NCBI RefSeq assembly: GCF_028595305.1
Contig: NZ_JAQQXS010000002.1
Location: 186,001 to 250,000, forward strand
DNA: 64,000 nucleotides
Direction: 5' to 3'
From: Roseateles koreensis
GTDB taxonomy: Bacteria > Pseudomonadota > Gammaproteobacteria > Burkholderiales > Burkholderiaceae_C
Shown here piece by piece: positions 36,614 to 45,560 of this stretch (position 1 is its first letter; every line of letters begins with the position of its first letter). A program made the translations under genes and the position numbers. The notes under the pieces are model-generated. The model was not told the DNA's origin. It saw only the letters and a program-made list of their open reading frames with translations, and searched no databases.

Positions 36614-38182
36614 TCAGGTCCCGCAGAACGTCTGGTAGCTGTCGTTGAAGCTCTGCGCGGCAGGTTCGGCCAAGCGTACCCGGTCCGCGTGCTCTTCAAA
36701 GGGTTGGCACACGGCCGCCAGCAATTGCTCGAAGGGGGAGTAGTCGCTCGCCTCGCTGGCAGCGGTCAGCGCCTCTTCTACCCGTGCGTTGCGTGGGATG
36801 TAGATCGGGCTGACCTGCCGCATGGCGGCGGCCCGGGCCGCTGGCGTGCCGGCAGGGCCTTGCGCCGACTGCAGGCGTTGCCACCAGCGCGCCAGCCAAG
36901 GCTGCGCGGCGCCGGGGTCGGCCAGCAAGGCTTGCAGGGGCACAGTGGCATCTGCGGAGAATGCATGCGAGGCGCCTGCCCGATCAAAGGCCTCCGCAAC
37001 ATCCGCCAAACGGCGCCAGGCCAGCGTGAAGTCAGCCCCCTGGGTGTGCAGCAATTGCAGCCAGTCGTGCGCCAGGGCCAAGTCATCAACCTGCGCGTCT
37101 TGCAAACCCAGCTTGGCGCGGGCGCCAGCCAGCCAATGGTGCTCATAACGCGCCGGAAACGCGTCAATGACCGCGACAGCCTGGGCTACGGCTACATCCG
37201 CGTCGGCGCCCATCAGCGGCAGCAAGCTCTCGGCCAGGCGGGCGAGGTTCCAACGGGCGATCAAGGGTTGATTGGCATAGGCATAGCGGCCACCGTGGTC
37301 GATGGAGCTGAACACCATTGCGGGGTCATAACGCTCCATGAAAGCGCAAGGGCCGTAATCAATCGTTTCACCGGACACGGTCATGTTGTCGGTGTTCATC
37401 ACGCCGTGGATAAAGCCCAGATGCATCCAACGGGCGATCAAGGCGGCCTGGCGCTCGGCCACCGCCTGCAGCAGGCCTAGCGCGGGCAGCGGGTGATCGC
37501 GCAAGGCAGGGTCGTGTCGGGCGATCACATGGTTGAGCAGGCGTTGTAGCTTCTCGTGCTCGCCCCGTGCGGCGAAGTACTGAAACGTCCCCACACGTAC
37601 ATGGCTGGCCGCCACACGCGTGAGCACCGCGCCCGGCAGAGGCCGCTCGCGCCGCACCCACTCGCCCGTGCCGACAACAGCCAGGGCGCGCGTGGTGGGC
37701 ACGCCCAACGCATGCATGGCTTCGCCCATGAGATATTCGCGCAGCACAGGCCCCAACGCAGCCTTGCCGTCACCCCCGCGTGAATACGCGGTGCGACCTG
37801 AGCCTTTGAAGGCGATGTCGCGGCGGTGCCCATGCCGATCAATCACCTCACCCAGCAACAGCGCCCGGCCGTCGCCCAACTGCGGGGAAAAACCACCAAA
37901 TTGATGGCCCGCATAGGCTTGTGCCAAAGGTGCAGCCCCCTGGGGCGCCTGGGCCGCCGCCAACATCTGTACGCCGGCAGACGCCATGAGAGAGGCTGTG
38001 TCTAGGCCCAACTCTTCAGCCAAAGCCAGGTTGAGTTTGAGTAGCTTGGCTGCCGGCACCGGCTGCAAGGGGCTTGCCGTGTAAAGCCCCTCCAACTCGC
38101 GGGCGTAGCTGTTGTCAAAGGCGATGGCCGTGGCGGGAGACATGAGGGGGGCCGTTAGGCCGTTGGCGCCGAGGGTAGTCAT
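36614..38182 (-). CDS. selO: Protein adenylyltransferase SelO (YdiU)
   Basis: A pseudokinase-fold enzyme that AMPylates proteins and is linked to redox control. It is 522 residues with [13 protein letters not shown] at the N-terminus, [44 protein letters not shown] and HGVMNTDNM. The C-terminus is TFCGT, retaining the conserved cysteine where eukaryotic homologues have selenocysteine. It has no functional link to the sugar genes beside it and marks the end of the polysaccharide locus. Confidence 0.94.
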   Translation of the reverse strand: MTTLGANGLTAPLMSPATAIAFDNSYARELEGLYTASPLQPVPAAKLLKLNLALAEELGLDTASLMASAGVQMLAAAQAPQGAAPLAQAYAGHQFGGFSPQLGDGRALLLGEVIDRHGHRRDIAFKGSGRTAYSRGGDGKAALGPVLREYLMGEAMHALGVPTTRALAVVGTGEWVRRERPLPGAVLTRVAASHVRVGTFQYFAARGEHEKLQRLLNHVIARHDPALRDHPLPALGLLQAVAERQAALIARWMHLGFIHGVMNTDNMTVSGETIDYGPCAFMERYDPAMVFSSIDHGGRYAYANQPLIARWNLARLAESLLPLMGADADVAVAQAVAVIDAFPARYEHHWLAGARAKLGLQDAQVDDLALAHDWLQLLHTQGADFTLAWRRLADVAEAFDRAGASHAFSADATVPLQALLADPGAAQPWLARWWQRLQSAQGPAGTPAARAAAMRQVSPIYIPRNARVEEALTAASEASDYSPFEQLLAAVCQPFEEHADRVRLAEPAAQSFNDSYQTFCGT

Positions 38183-38366
38183 GCGCGCATCTTGACATGG
38201 GCGGCCTTGCCGTATGAGCGCTGGGGTTTCTGCTCACCCTGGCGACAGCTCACTAGTACTAGGGACTCCGCTCTATCCCAGGGCCTACACGCTTGGCGCC
38301 GGGGCAAGCTGCGGTTAGCCTTGCGCGGCAAGCCACAAGCTCAAAACCATAAAGGAGACCGCGCCC

Positions 38367-38876
38367 ATGAATCGACGCCGATGGCTACAACTCGGATTGG
38401 GGGCAACCGTGCTGCTCGGGCTGGCCGGCGCCGGCGTGGCCCTGCTGCGGCCCGGCTGGGCTGATGGCAAGCTGAGCCCCGGCGCACGCACCTTGATGCG
38501 CAAAGTCAGCTTGGCCGTGTTGGATGGCCTCTGGCCCGAAGGCACAGTGGCCAGAGAGTCCCGCGTGGACCAACAGTTAGCACAGTTGGAGGCCAATATC
38601 GCTGACTTTCCGGCGGGCGTGCGCGATCAGCTCTCGCAGGTGCTGGGGCTGTTGTCCAGCGGCGCGGGCCGCCTCAGCCTGATGGGTTTGAAGTCTGACT
38701 GGGACAGCGCCACCGTGGACGAGGTGAAAACCGCACTTCAAGCGATGAGCGTTTCCAGCCTGGACACCCGCCAGCAAATCTACCGGGCGCTGCGTGACCT
38801 CAACAGCATCGTCTTCTTCGCCGACGCCAGCAACTGGCCTCAGACCGGCTACCCAGGACCACGGACTCTCGCATGA
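38367..38876 (+). CDS. Small Tat-like partner subunit of GMC oxidoreductase
   Basis: A 169-residue protein starting MNRRRWLQLGLGATVLLGLAG, a twin-arginine-like signal or anchor. Its body resembles the small subunit (subunit 3 type) that goes with membrane gluconate-dehydrogenase-like enzymes. A strong AAGGAG precedes the ATG, and the stop overlaps the oxidoreductase start (ATGA). It probably helps export or assembly of its partner. The resemblance is weak, so the name rests mainly on context. Confidence 0.65.
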   Translation: MNRRRWLQLGLGATVLLGLAGAGVALLRPGWADGKLSPGARTLMRKVSLAVLDGLWPEGTVARESRVDQQLAQLEANIADFPAGVRDQLSQVLGLLSSGAGRLSLMGLKSDWDSATVDEVKTALQAMSVSSLDTRQQIYRALRDLNSIVFFADASNWPQTGYPGPRTLA

Positions 38877-40498
38877 GCAACCCCATCATCGACCCCATCA
38901 AAGAGGGCCTGGCCCGTGGCTGGCAGGTGTTCGGCACCGAAGTAAACGGCGCCCTGCGCACCGCACCGGTGGACATGGATTGCGACGTGCTCATCATCGG
39001 CAGCGGCGCGGGTGCAGGCATCACGGCTGAATTGCTGGCCAAAGCCGGGCTCAAGCTGATCATTGTGGAGGAAGGCCCGCTGCGCTCCAGCAGCGACTTC
39101 CGCCAACTTGAAGCGGACGCCTACCGGCAGCTTTACCAAGAAGCCGCCGGCCGCAAGAACACTGAACAAACCATGGGCGTGCTGCAAGGCCGCTGCGTGG
39201 GTGGCTCCACCACGGTCAACTGGGCGGGGGCCTTTCGCACGCCGGAAACCACGCTGGACTATTGGGTGCAGCGCCTGGGCCTGTCGGACTTCAACCCCGC
39301 AGCCCTGGCGCCCTGGTTTGACCAAGTCGAACGGCGCCTGAACATCGGCGAGTGGCAAGGCGAGCCCAATGGCAACAACGAGGTGCTGCGGCGCGGTGCA
39401 CTGAAGATTGGCGTCGAGGCCTTGAAGATGCACCGCAATGTCAAAGGCTGCTGGAACCTGGGCTCCTGCGGCCTGGGCTGCCCCACCAATGCCAAGCAAT
39501 CGATGTTGGTGACCACCGTGCCGGCCGCGCTGGACATGGGAGCCACCTTGCTGGTGCAAACGCGGGCGGAACGTTTTGAGCTGCAAGGCGATGAAATCAA
39601 GGCCTTGATCTGCCAACCCGTGCTGCTCAACGGGGCTGCTAACGGCTCGGTGCAGCGCATCACGGCGCGCCATTTCGTGCTGTCAGGGGGGGCCATCAAC
39701 TCGCCGGCCTTGTTGATGCGCTCCGCCGCGCCCGACCCGCACAAGCTGCTGGGCAAACGCACCTTTTTGCACCCCACCGCCGCCAGCAGCGCCGTGCTGC
39801 CCGAGCCGGTAAAGGGCTGGGCGGGTGCGCCGATGAGCATCTTCTCGGATCAATTCCTGCGTGAGCACCCCATTGACGGGCCGGTGGGCTACAAGCTGGA
39901 AACCGCGCCGGTGCACCCCGCCTTCGCGCTGACCAACCTCGGCGGCATGGGTGCCGCCTTGGCCGAGCGCGCCAAGGTGCTGCCGCACACCCAGGTGGGC
40001 ATCGCGTTGATGCGTGACGGCTTTCATGAGGCCTCGCCAGGCGGCACGGTCAGCCTCAAGTCGGACGGCAGCGCGGCCCTGTCTTACACCTTGAGCGACT
40101 ACTTGCTGGACGGCGTACGCCGCGCACACCTGACAATGGCTGAATTGCAGTTTGCGGCAGGCGCCACCACAGTGCGGCCCGCCCATGAAATGGCGGCGGA
40201 CTATCGCTCGTGGAGCGAGGCCAAGGCCGCCATCCAGCAATTGCCCTACAAGCCCTTTGTGACGGTGGTGGGCAGCGCGCACGTGATGGGAGGCTGCCCG
40301 CTCGGCGTGGATGCCAGCCGCGGCGTGGTGCGGCCCGACGGCCAACATTGGCAGTTGAAGAACCTGTCGATTCACGACGGCTCGTTGTTCCCCACCAGCA
40401 TCGGCGCCAATCCACAGGTCAGCGTCTACACCTTGAGCAACCGCCTGGCTACGGGCTTGGCCAAGCGGCTGAGCGACAAGGACGTGCAGTTGGCTTGA
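38873..40498 (+). CDS. GMC-family FAD oxidoreductase
   Basis: A 541-residue flavoprotein of the glucose-methanol-choline group. FAD-binding DVLIIGSGAGAGITAELLAKAG starts near residue 38. Next come GRCVGGSTTVNWAG, a cysteine-rich GCWNLGSCGLGCPTNAKQ, and the C-terminal HVMGGCPLG and SIGANPQVSVYTLSNRLA with the catalytic His/Asn region. With its Tat-like partner it may act as a periplasmic or membrane sugar-alcohol dehydrogenase. No cytochrome subunit is nearby. Substrate unknown. Confidence 0.85.
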   Translation: MSNPIIDPIKEGLARGWQVFGTEVNGALRTAPVDMDCDVLIIGSGAGAGITAELLAKAGLKLIIVEEGPLRSSSDFRQLEADAYRQLYQEAAGRKNTEQTMGVLQGRCVGGSTTVNWAGAFRTPETTLDYWVQRLGLSDFNPAALAPWFDQVERRLNIGEWQGEPNGNNEVLRRGALKIGVEALKMHRNVKGCWNLGSCGLGCPTNAKQSMLVTTVPAALDMGATLLVQTRAERFELQGDEIKALICQPVLLNGAANGSVQRITARHFVLSGGAINSPALLMRSAAPDPHKLLGKRTFLHPTAASSAVLPEPVKGWAGAPMSIFSDQFLREHPIDGPVGYKLETAPVHPAFALTNLGGMGAALAERAKVLPHTQVGIALMRDGFHEASPGGTVSLKSDGSAALSYTLSDYLLDGVRRAHLTMAELQFAAGATTVRPAHEMAADYRSWSEAKAAIQQLPYKPFVTVVGSAHVMGGCPLGVDASRGVVRPDGQHWQLKNLSIHDGSLFPTSIGANPQVSVYTLSNRLATGLAKRLSDKDVQLA

Positions 40499-40543
40499 AC
40501 AAGCAAACACCCCCGCCCCCCCCCCCCGCAGTACAGTGCACAT

Positions 40544-40669
40544 AACGAAGCATGGTTTCGCCGCCAAGTGCAAGACGGTCTTGATTCGGCCCATGCGGGC
40601 CGCTTGGTCTTGGGCGAGGATGTTGAGGCCGAGTTTGCAGCACAACGCGCTGAAACGCGGCCCTTTTGA
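40544..40669 (+). pseudogene. Antitoxin C-terminal fragment
   Basis: The frame reads NEAWFRRQVQDGLDSAHAG and continues through EDVEAEFAAQRAETRPF to TGA. This matches the C-terminal half of ParD/StbD-like antitoxins, in which the WFxxxVQxGLDSANAG segment wraps the toxin. No DNA-binding N-terminus or usable start is present. Confidence 0.68.
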
Positions 40670-40671
40670 TC

Positions 40672-40833
40672 GACCACCCCGGCTTGGGTCGGCCGGGCCA
40701 GGTGGCGAGCACACGCGAGTTGGTTGCGCATCACAACAACATTCTGATTGACGACATAGCGGGCGATTTGTTGCGGGTGCTTCGCGGGCTGCACGCAGCC
40801 CGAAGGTGGCCGCCAACCCGTGCGGCGCAATGA
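40672..40833 (+). pseudogene. RelE/ParE-type toxin C-terminal fragment
   Basis: The frame DHPGLGRPGQVASTRELVAH continues to ILIDDIAGDLLRVLRGLHAARRWP before TGA. It matches the second half of RelE/ParE toxins (GRPGRVxGTRELV ... VLRVLHAARRWP). The N-terminal half is missing, and no start links it to the antitoxin remnant three bases upstream. Confidence 0.72.
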
Positions 40834-40883
40834 TCAGCGTCAGTGCTGCCCCGTCGCCCCACCTTCCCGCTACCATCCTCATC

Positions 40884-41513
40884 ATGTCCCTTGCCAATTT
40901 CACCGGTCTGCTGCTGGCCGGCCTTGCTCGCCTGATCACGGGCGCCCAAGGCCACTGGAAAGGCTGCCCGCCGATGGCCGAGCAGCGTATCTACTTCGCC
41001 AACCACCAAAGCCATTTCGACTGGGTGTTGATCTGGGCCGCCCTGCCCGGCGAAATGCGTGCCCAGACCCGACCCATTGCCGCGCGCGATTACTGGACCA
41101 GCAGCCCGCTGAAAACCTGGATCACAACCGCCGTGTTCAACGCCATTTACGTCAGTCGCACCCGAGCCACGCCGGACGAAGACCCTCTGGAGCCCCTGGC
41201 CGATGCACTGAGCGCGGGCGACTCGCTGGTGATTTTTCCGGAAGGCACGCGCTCCAACCTGGGTGAGCCACAGGCCTTCAAAGCGGGGCTGTACCACTTG
41301 GCCGAGCAGTTTCCGCAGGTGAAGCTGATCCCGACCTGGATTGACAACGTGCAACGCGTGATGCCCAAGGGTGAAGTGGTGCCCGTGCCCATCCTGTGCA
41401 CTGTCACCTTTGGCGCGCCCATGGCGCTGCAGCCGGGCGAAGACAAGCGTGAATTTCTGGCCCGTGCGCGTGCGGCGGTGCTGGCGCAACGCCCCGGTGG
41501 GGAGCGCCCATGA
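40884..41513 (+). CDS. PlsC-like acyltransferase
   Basis: A lysophospholipid acyltransferase-family membrane enzyme of 209 residues. The H(x4)D motif is NHQSHFDW, followed by the FPEGTRS motif and the downstream LIPTWI/V segment. The start is the ATG giving MSLANFTGLL. It overlaps the CdsA-like gene by ATGA and is not the main plsC of the genome by necessity; pairing with a CdsA-like protein suggests a side phospholipid pathway. Confidence 0.84.
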   Translation: MSLANFTGLLLAGLARLITGAQGHWKGCPPMAEQRIYFANHQSHFDWVLIWAALPGEMRAQTRPIAARDYWTSSPLKTWITTAVFNAIYVSRTRATPDEDPLEPLADALSAGDSLVIFPEGTRSNLGEPQAFKAGLYHLAEQFPQVKLIPTWIDNVQRVMPKGEVVPVPILCTVTFGAPMALQPGEDKREFLARARAAVLAQRPGGERP

Positions 41514-42514
41514 ACTGGCTGTTGCAACTCAATAGCCACGAGCAAACCGCCCTGCTGTTTGTTGCTTTGTTCGGCATGCTTGCCTTGGCCAGTTGCCTGC
41601 GCGTTTTGATGAGCTTGCGGCGCGAGAGTTTGCAGGACGTACCTGCCGATCCCGACGCCATCCCCGGGCGGGCCCGCCAGCACCACTGGCGCCATGAAAT
41701 GCGCATCTTGTGGCTGGGCGCCAGCATCTTTTGGGCGGCCTGGATCTCCGGGCCGGTCGGTGCGACGCTGCTGTTCGGCGTGCTGTCGTTTCTGGCGTTC
41801 AGAGAGTTCGTCACCCTGCTGCACACCCGCAGGGGCGATCACCGGAGCTTGCTGCTGGCGTTTTTCGTGCTGCTGCCGCTGCAGTACCTCACGGTGGGTC
41901 TGCGCGAGTTTGACCTCTTCACAGTGATGATTCCGGTGTACAGCTTTTTGGCCATTCCGGTGGTCAGCGCGATGGCGGATGACCCGCATGATTTTTTGGA
42001 GCGTAACGCCAAGATTCAATGGGGCATCATGGTCTGCGTGTACGGGCTTTCACACGCCCCGGCGCTGATCCTCCTAGATTTTGCGGGCTACCAAGGGCGC
42101 GGGGCATTTTTACTCTTCTTCCTGGTGATGGTGGTGAGCGGCGGGCAGCTGGCCGAGCACTGGGCAAGCCGGCGGTTGCGCCGCCGGCCCGTGGCGCGGC
42201 ACGTGGACCGCGACTTTTCCATGCGGGCGTGGTGGGCAGGCGTGGGGTGCGCCGCGCTGGTGGGCCTGGCGCTGTTCTGGATCACCCCATTCAAGGCCTG
42301 GCAGGCCATGGCCATGGCGGCCATCGCCGCGGGTGCGGGCAGCTTCGGCAGCTTGGTGATGGAAGCCCTCAAGCGCGACGCAGGCGTGCGCTACTGGGGC
42401 AACCGCAGTTCGATCACCGGTGCCATCGGCTTGTTGGACCGCATGGCCGTGTTGTGCTTTTCGGCGCCGGTGTTTTTCCATCTGGCGCGTTGGTATTTCA
42501 AGGCGGCACGCTGA
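41510..42514 (+). CDS. CdsA-like phosphatidate cytidylyltransferase with altered signature
   Basis: A 334-residue multi-pass membrane protein of the CDP-diglyceride synthase family, closest in style to YnbB-like proteins (SAPVFFH near the end). The usual CdsA signature KRxxGxKDxGxxxPGHGGxxDRxD reads here KRDAGVRYWG ... TGAIGLLDRMA. The HG of GHGG and the final Asp are gone, so catalytic activity is doubtful. It is coupled by ATGA to the PlsC-like gene. Confidence 0.78.
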   Translation: MNWLLQLNSHEQTALLFVALFGMLALASCLRVLMSLRRESLQDVPADPDAIPGRARQHHWRHEMRILWLGASIFWAAWISGPVGATLLFGVLSFLAFREFVTLLHTRRGDHRSLLLAFFVLLPLQYLTVGLREFDLFTVMIPVYSFLAIPVVSAMADDPHDFLERNAKIQWGIMVCVYGLSHAPALILLDFAGYQGRGAFLLFFLVMVVSGGQLAEHWASRRLRRRPVARHVDRDFSMRAWWAGVGCAALVGLALFWITPFKAWQAMAMAAIAAGAGSFGSLVMEALKRDAGVRYWGNRSSITGAIGLLDRMAVLCFSAPVFFHLARWYFKAAR

Positions 42515-42607
42515 GCGTGTGCTGTCATTCAGAATCACAGCCTCCGTTCAACTCACGCGCTAACGCACGTTAACGAAACTTAGCGCACTTGGCGCCACTG
42601 ACCCTCC

Positions 42608-43156
42608 ATGCGTATTCTCGGTATCGATCCTGGTTTGCAGACCACCGGCTTTGGCGTCATCGAGGCAGACGGCCCGCGCCTGAGCTATGTGGCCAGCGGC
42701 ACGATCAAGACCAACACCATCGCCACAGGCGATTTGCCCGGTCGCCTCAAGATCATCTTCGACGGGGTGCGCGAGGTCACCGCCCGCTATCAACCGCAAT
42801 GCGCAGCGGTAGAGATCGTCTTTGTCAACGTCAACCCGCAGTCCACGCTGCTGCTGGGGCAGGCCCGCGGTGCCGCCATCACCGCGCTGGTGTCTTGTGA
42901 TCTGACGGTGTCCGAATACACCGCCTTGCAGATGAAAAAAGCCGTGGTCGGCCACGGCCACGCCAAAAAAGAACAAGTGCAGTTGATGGTGCAACGCCTG
43001 TTGAGCCTGCCCGGCGAGCCCGGTAAAGACGCCGCCGATGCCTTGGGGCTGGCCATCATGCACGCGCACGCCAGCGTCTCATTCGAGGCAATGAGCCGCA
43101 GCACGACGCTGCAACGCCGCCAGCATGCCCAGTTCAAGGGCAGCCGTACTTATTGA
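42608..43156 (+). CDS. ruvC: Holliday junction resolvase RuvC
   Basis: A crossover-junction endonuclease of 182 residues. The catalytic acidic residues lie in [22 protein letters not shown] and [11 protein letters not shown]. ruvA and ruvB do not follow, so this is ruvC alone. It is convergent with the response regulator gene just four bases away. Confidence 0.96.
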   Translation: MRILGIDPGLQTTGFGVIEADGPRLSYVASGTIKTNTIATGDLPGRLKIIFDGVREVTARYQPQCAAVEIVFVNVNPQSTLLLGQARGAAITALVSCDLTVSEYTALQMKKAVVGHGHAKKEQVQLMVQRLLSLPGEPGKDAADALGLAIMHAHASVSFEAMSRSTTLQRRQHAQFKGSRTY

Positions 43157-43160
43157 AGTT

Positions 43161-43583
43161 TCAGCGCCCGGGCGCCCCTGGGGTGGCGGTTGCCGCCGAC
43201 AAACCCGCAGCAATCCGCGCCAGCAGCACTTGGGAATCCACAGGTTTGATCAGCATGTCTGCCGCGCCCACGCTGATGCCCGCGGCCCGGGCATGGGCCA
43301 GGGCCTCGGACTCCACCCGCGCGGTGAGAAAAATCACCGGGACGGCTGCCGTGCGCGGGTCGGCCTTCAGGCGCCGATAGACCTCGTAGCCGTCCATGCC
43401 CGGCATGAGCACGTCCAGCAGAATCAAGTCAGGCAGCGTGGCCTGAACAATCGCCAGGGCTTTTTCACCATGGGGCGCCACCTTGACCTGGTAGGTTTTT
43501 TTGAGAATATGAGAATACAGAAGCAGATTTTCAGGGGTGTCATCCACCACCAGAACCGTGTACCGAGGTGCGGGCTCCAACAT
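43161..43583 (-). CDS. Single-domain response regulator
   Basis: A 140-residue CheY-like receiver with VVDDTPEN, the phospho-acceptor Asp in LILLDVLMPGMDG, FLTA and IKPV, and no output domain. It may relay phosphate or bind a partner protein. A GGAGG site precedes the ATG. No kinase gene adjoins it; the nearest kinase is about 5 kb away beside lpxC. Confidence 0.9.
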   Translation of the reverse strand: MLEPAPRYTVLVVDDTPENLLLYSHILKKTYQVKVAPHGEKALAIVQATLPDLILLDVLMPGMDGYEVYRRLKADPRTAAVPVIFLTARVESEALAHARAAGISVGAADMLIKPVDSQVLLARIAAGLSAATATPGAPGR

Positions 43584-43793
43584 AGACCTCCTTGATCACT
43601 GAATGCTGAAAGCGACGTCCGGGGGAGTCGCCATGGAAGCCTAACAGGCTCGCCGATCTGCGGGCGACGTATTGCCCCCCCCGGTTGACATGGGTAGATG
43701 CCTAGAATGCGGCCCTACCGCCTCTTCGCCCACGCACAAAGCGACACAACGCAGCATCCCGTGGCATAGCGCAACATAACGCTGAAAGTCCCC

Positions 43794-45560
43794 ATGACCC
43801 TGACCCGAATGCTGGCCACTTTTGTGCGCAGCCATTGGCGCCCCTATAGCGCTGCCGCTCTGATGCTGGCCTGCATCGCTTTCACCACCACCTGGATTCC
43901 GCGTCAGGTGGGCCATGTGGTGGACGGCATGGTGGCGGGCACGCTGCAGGGCTCGGCACTGCAGCAGCAATTGGGTTGGCTGGTGCTGGCGGGCGTACTG
44001 ATTTATCTGCTGCGTGTGGGCTGGCGCCTGGCCTTGTTTGCTGCAGCCTATCAGTTGGGCCAGCAGTTGCGCACGCAGCTTTATGCGCGACTCACCTTGC
44101 AGGGCCCGGCCTTTTTTCAGGCCAAGCGCACGGGTGATTTAATGGCCTTGGCCACCAACGATGTCGACGCGGTTGAAATGGCGGCCGGTGAAGCTTTGTT
44201 GGCCGCGTTTGACGGGTCGCTCACGCTGATTCTCGTGCTGCTGATGATGACGGTGGGCGTGGACTGGCGCCTGGGCCTGGCCGCCCTGCTGCCCTTCCCC
44301 TTCATGGCGCTGGCGTTTTGGCGCATCTCCGAGCAGGTGCATCAGGCTTGGCAGAGCTCGCTCCATCGCTTCTCAAGCCTCAACCAGCATGTGCAGGAGG
44401 GGCTGGCCAGCGTGCGCACGCTGCGCGCCTTGGGGCTGGTGCAGCACAACACCCTGCAGTTCCATCAACTGGCGGAAGGAGCGGCGGAGTCAAGCTACCG
44501 TGCGCAAAAGTGGGAGGCCGCCTACGAACCTGCGGTGGGCATGACGCTCAGCGCGGCCACTGTGATCGCGCTCGGCCTGGGCGGCGTGCTGGTGGCGCGG
44601 CGGGAGTTGAGCATCGGCCAACTGACCTCCTTCACCATGTACCTGGGGCAACTGATCTGGCCGATGTTTGCCGCCGGCTGGGTGCTGTCGTTGCTCGAGC
44701 GCGGGCGTGCTGCCTGGGACCGCCTTCAGCCGGTGTTGTCCGCACCGCTCACCTTGCAAGACACGGGCCGACTGCCCTTGCCGGCGCGGGCTCGGTTGAG
44801 CGTCGAGCAACTGCATTTCAGCTACCCGGAGGCGGGTCGAAAAGCGTTGGAAAACATCTCCCTGCAACTGCCGCCGGGCAGCACGCTGGGCGTTGTTGGC
44901 CCCACCGGCGCGGGCAAGTCCACCCTGCTGCGGCTGTTGCTCAGGCAGTATGAACCGGCGCTCGGGCGCATCCTTGTCAGCGGGGGCGCTGTGCATTGCA
45001 CCCTGCCTGAATTGACGCTGCAAAGCCTGCGCGAGGGCATGGCCTGGGTGCCCCAGGAGCCCTTTTTGTTTTCAGCCTCCATCGCGGAGAACATCGCGCT
45101 GGCGCGCCCTGCGGCCAGCCGCGCAGAGATTGAGCAAGTGGCCCGTATGGCCGCCGTGCATGACGACATTCGCCTGCTGCCCAAGGGCTATGACACCGAG
45201 GTGGGTGAGCGCGGCGTGACCCTGTCCGGCGGCCAGCGCCAGCGGGTGGCCATTGCGCGCGCCCTGCTCTCGAACGCCCAGATCTTGCTGCTGGACGACG
45301 CCTTGTCTGCCGTGGACACCGGCACGGAGACACAAATCCTGCAGCATCTGCGAGCCTTGCGCGAGACCCGCCCGGAATGCAGCGTAATCATCAACAGCCA
45401 CCGGCTCAGCGCGGTGATGGAGGCCGATCACATCATCGTTCTGCGCGACGGTCGCATCACTGAGCAAGGAAGCCACGCGGCGCTATTGGCCGCTGGCGCC
45501 TGGTACGCCAGTCAATGGCGTTATCAACAACTGGAGGCCAGCCTCGATGCAGACGCCTGA
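43794..45560 (+). CDS. ABC exporter half-transporter A (MdlA-like)
   Basis: A 588-residue ABC half-transporter: six transmembrane helices (about 15-300) followed by the ATPase domain. Walker A GPTGAGKST (about 368), signature LSGGQRQR (about 477), and Walker B LLLDDALSAVD (about 498) are seen. The catalytic Glu after Walker B is Asp, marking the degenerate site. It pairs with the next gene, which it overlaps by 14 bases. Substrate unknown. Confidence 0.88.
   Translation: MTLTRMLATFVRSHWRPYSAAALMLACIAFTTTWIPRQVGHVVDGMVAGTLQGSALQQQLGWLVLAGVLIYLLRVGWRLALFAAAYQLGQQLRTQLYARLTLQGPAFFQAKRTGDLMALATNDVDAVEMAAGEALLAAFDGSLTLILVLLMMTVGVDWRLGLAALLPFPFMALAFWRISEQVHQAWQSSLHRFSSLNQHVQEGLASVRTLRALGLVQHNTLQFHQLAEGAAESSYRAQKWEAAYEPAVGMTLSAATVIALGLGGVLVARRELSIGQLTSFTMYLGQLIWPMFAAGWVLSLLERGRAAWDRLQPVLSAPLTLQDTGRLPLPARARLSVEQLHFSYPEAGRKALENISLQLPPGSTLGVVGPTGAGKSTLLRLLLRQYEPALGRILVSGGAVHCTLPELTLQSLREGMAWVPQEPFLFSASIAENIALARPAASRAEIEQVARMAAVHDDIRLLPKGYDTEVGERGVTLSGGQRQRVAIARALLSNAQILLLDDALSAVDTGTETQILQHLRALRETRPECSVIINSHRLSAVMEADHIIVLRDGRITEQGSHAALLAAGAWYASQWRYQQLEASLDADA

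Larger units (their letters stand above)
40499..40883. other. 385-bp spacer with C11 run and toxin-antitoxin relic
   Basis: No intact gene. A run of eleven C at 40517-40527 is followed by degraded antitoxin (40544-40669) and toxin (40672-40833) fragments. The rest is the leader of the PlsC-like gene. Confidence 0.7.

Noticed and set aside
38192-38218. TTGACA and TATGAG between selO and the Tat-like gene as a promoter
   Set aside because: The spacing is 15 bases and the -10 is weak; plausible but not supported enough to annotate.
40517-40527. Poly-C tract as a phase-variation switch for a gene
   Set aside because: It lies between genes and is not in any intact frame; slippage would not switch a protein on or off.
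43685-43708. TTGACA and TAGAAT upstream of the ABC exporter as a promoter
   Set aside because: The spacing is 12 bases, too short for sigma-70.
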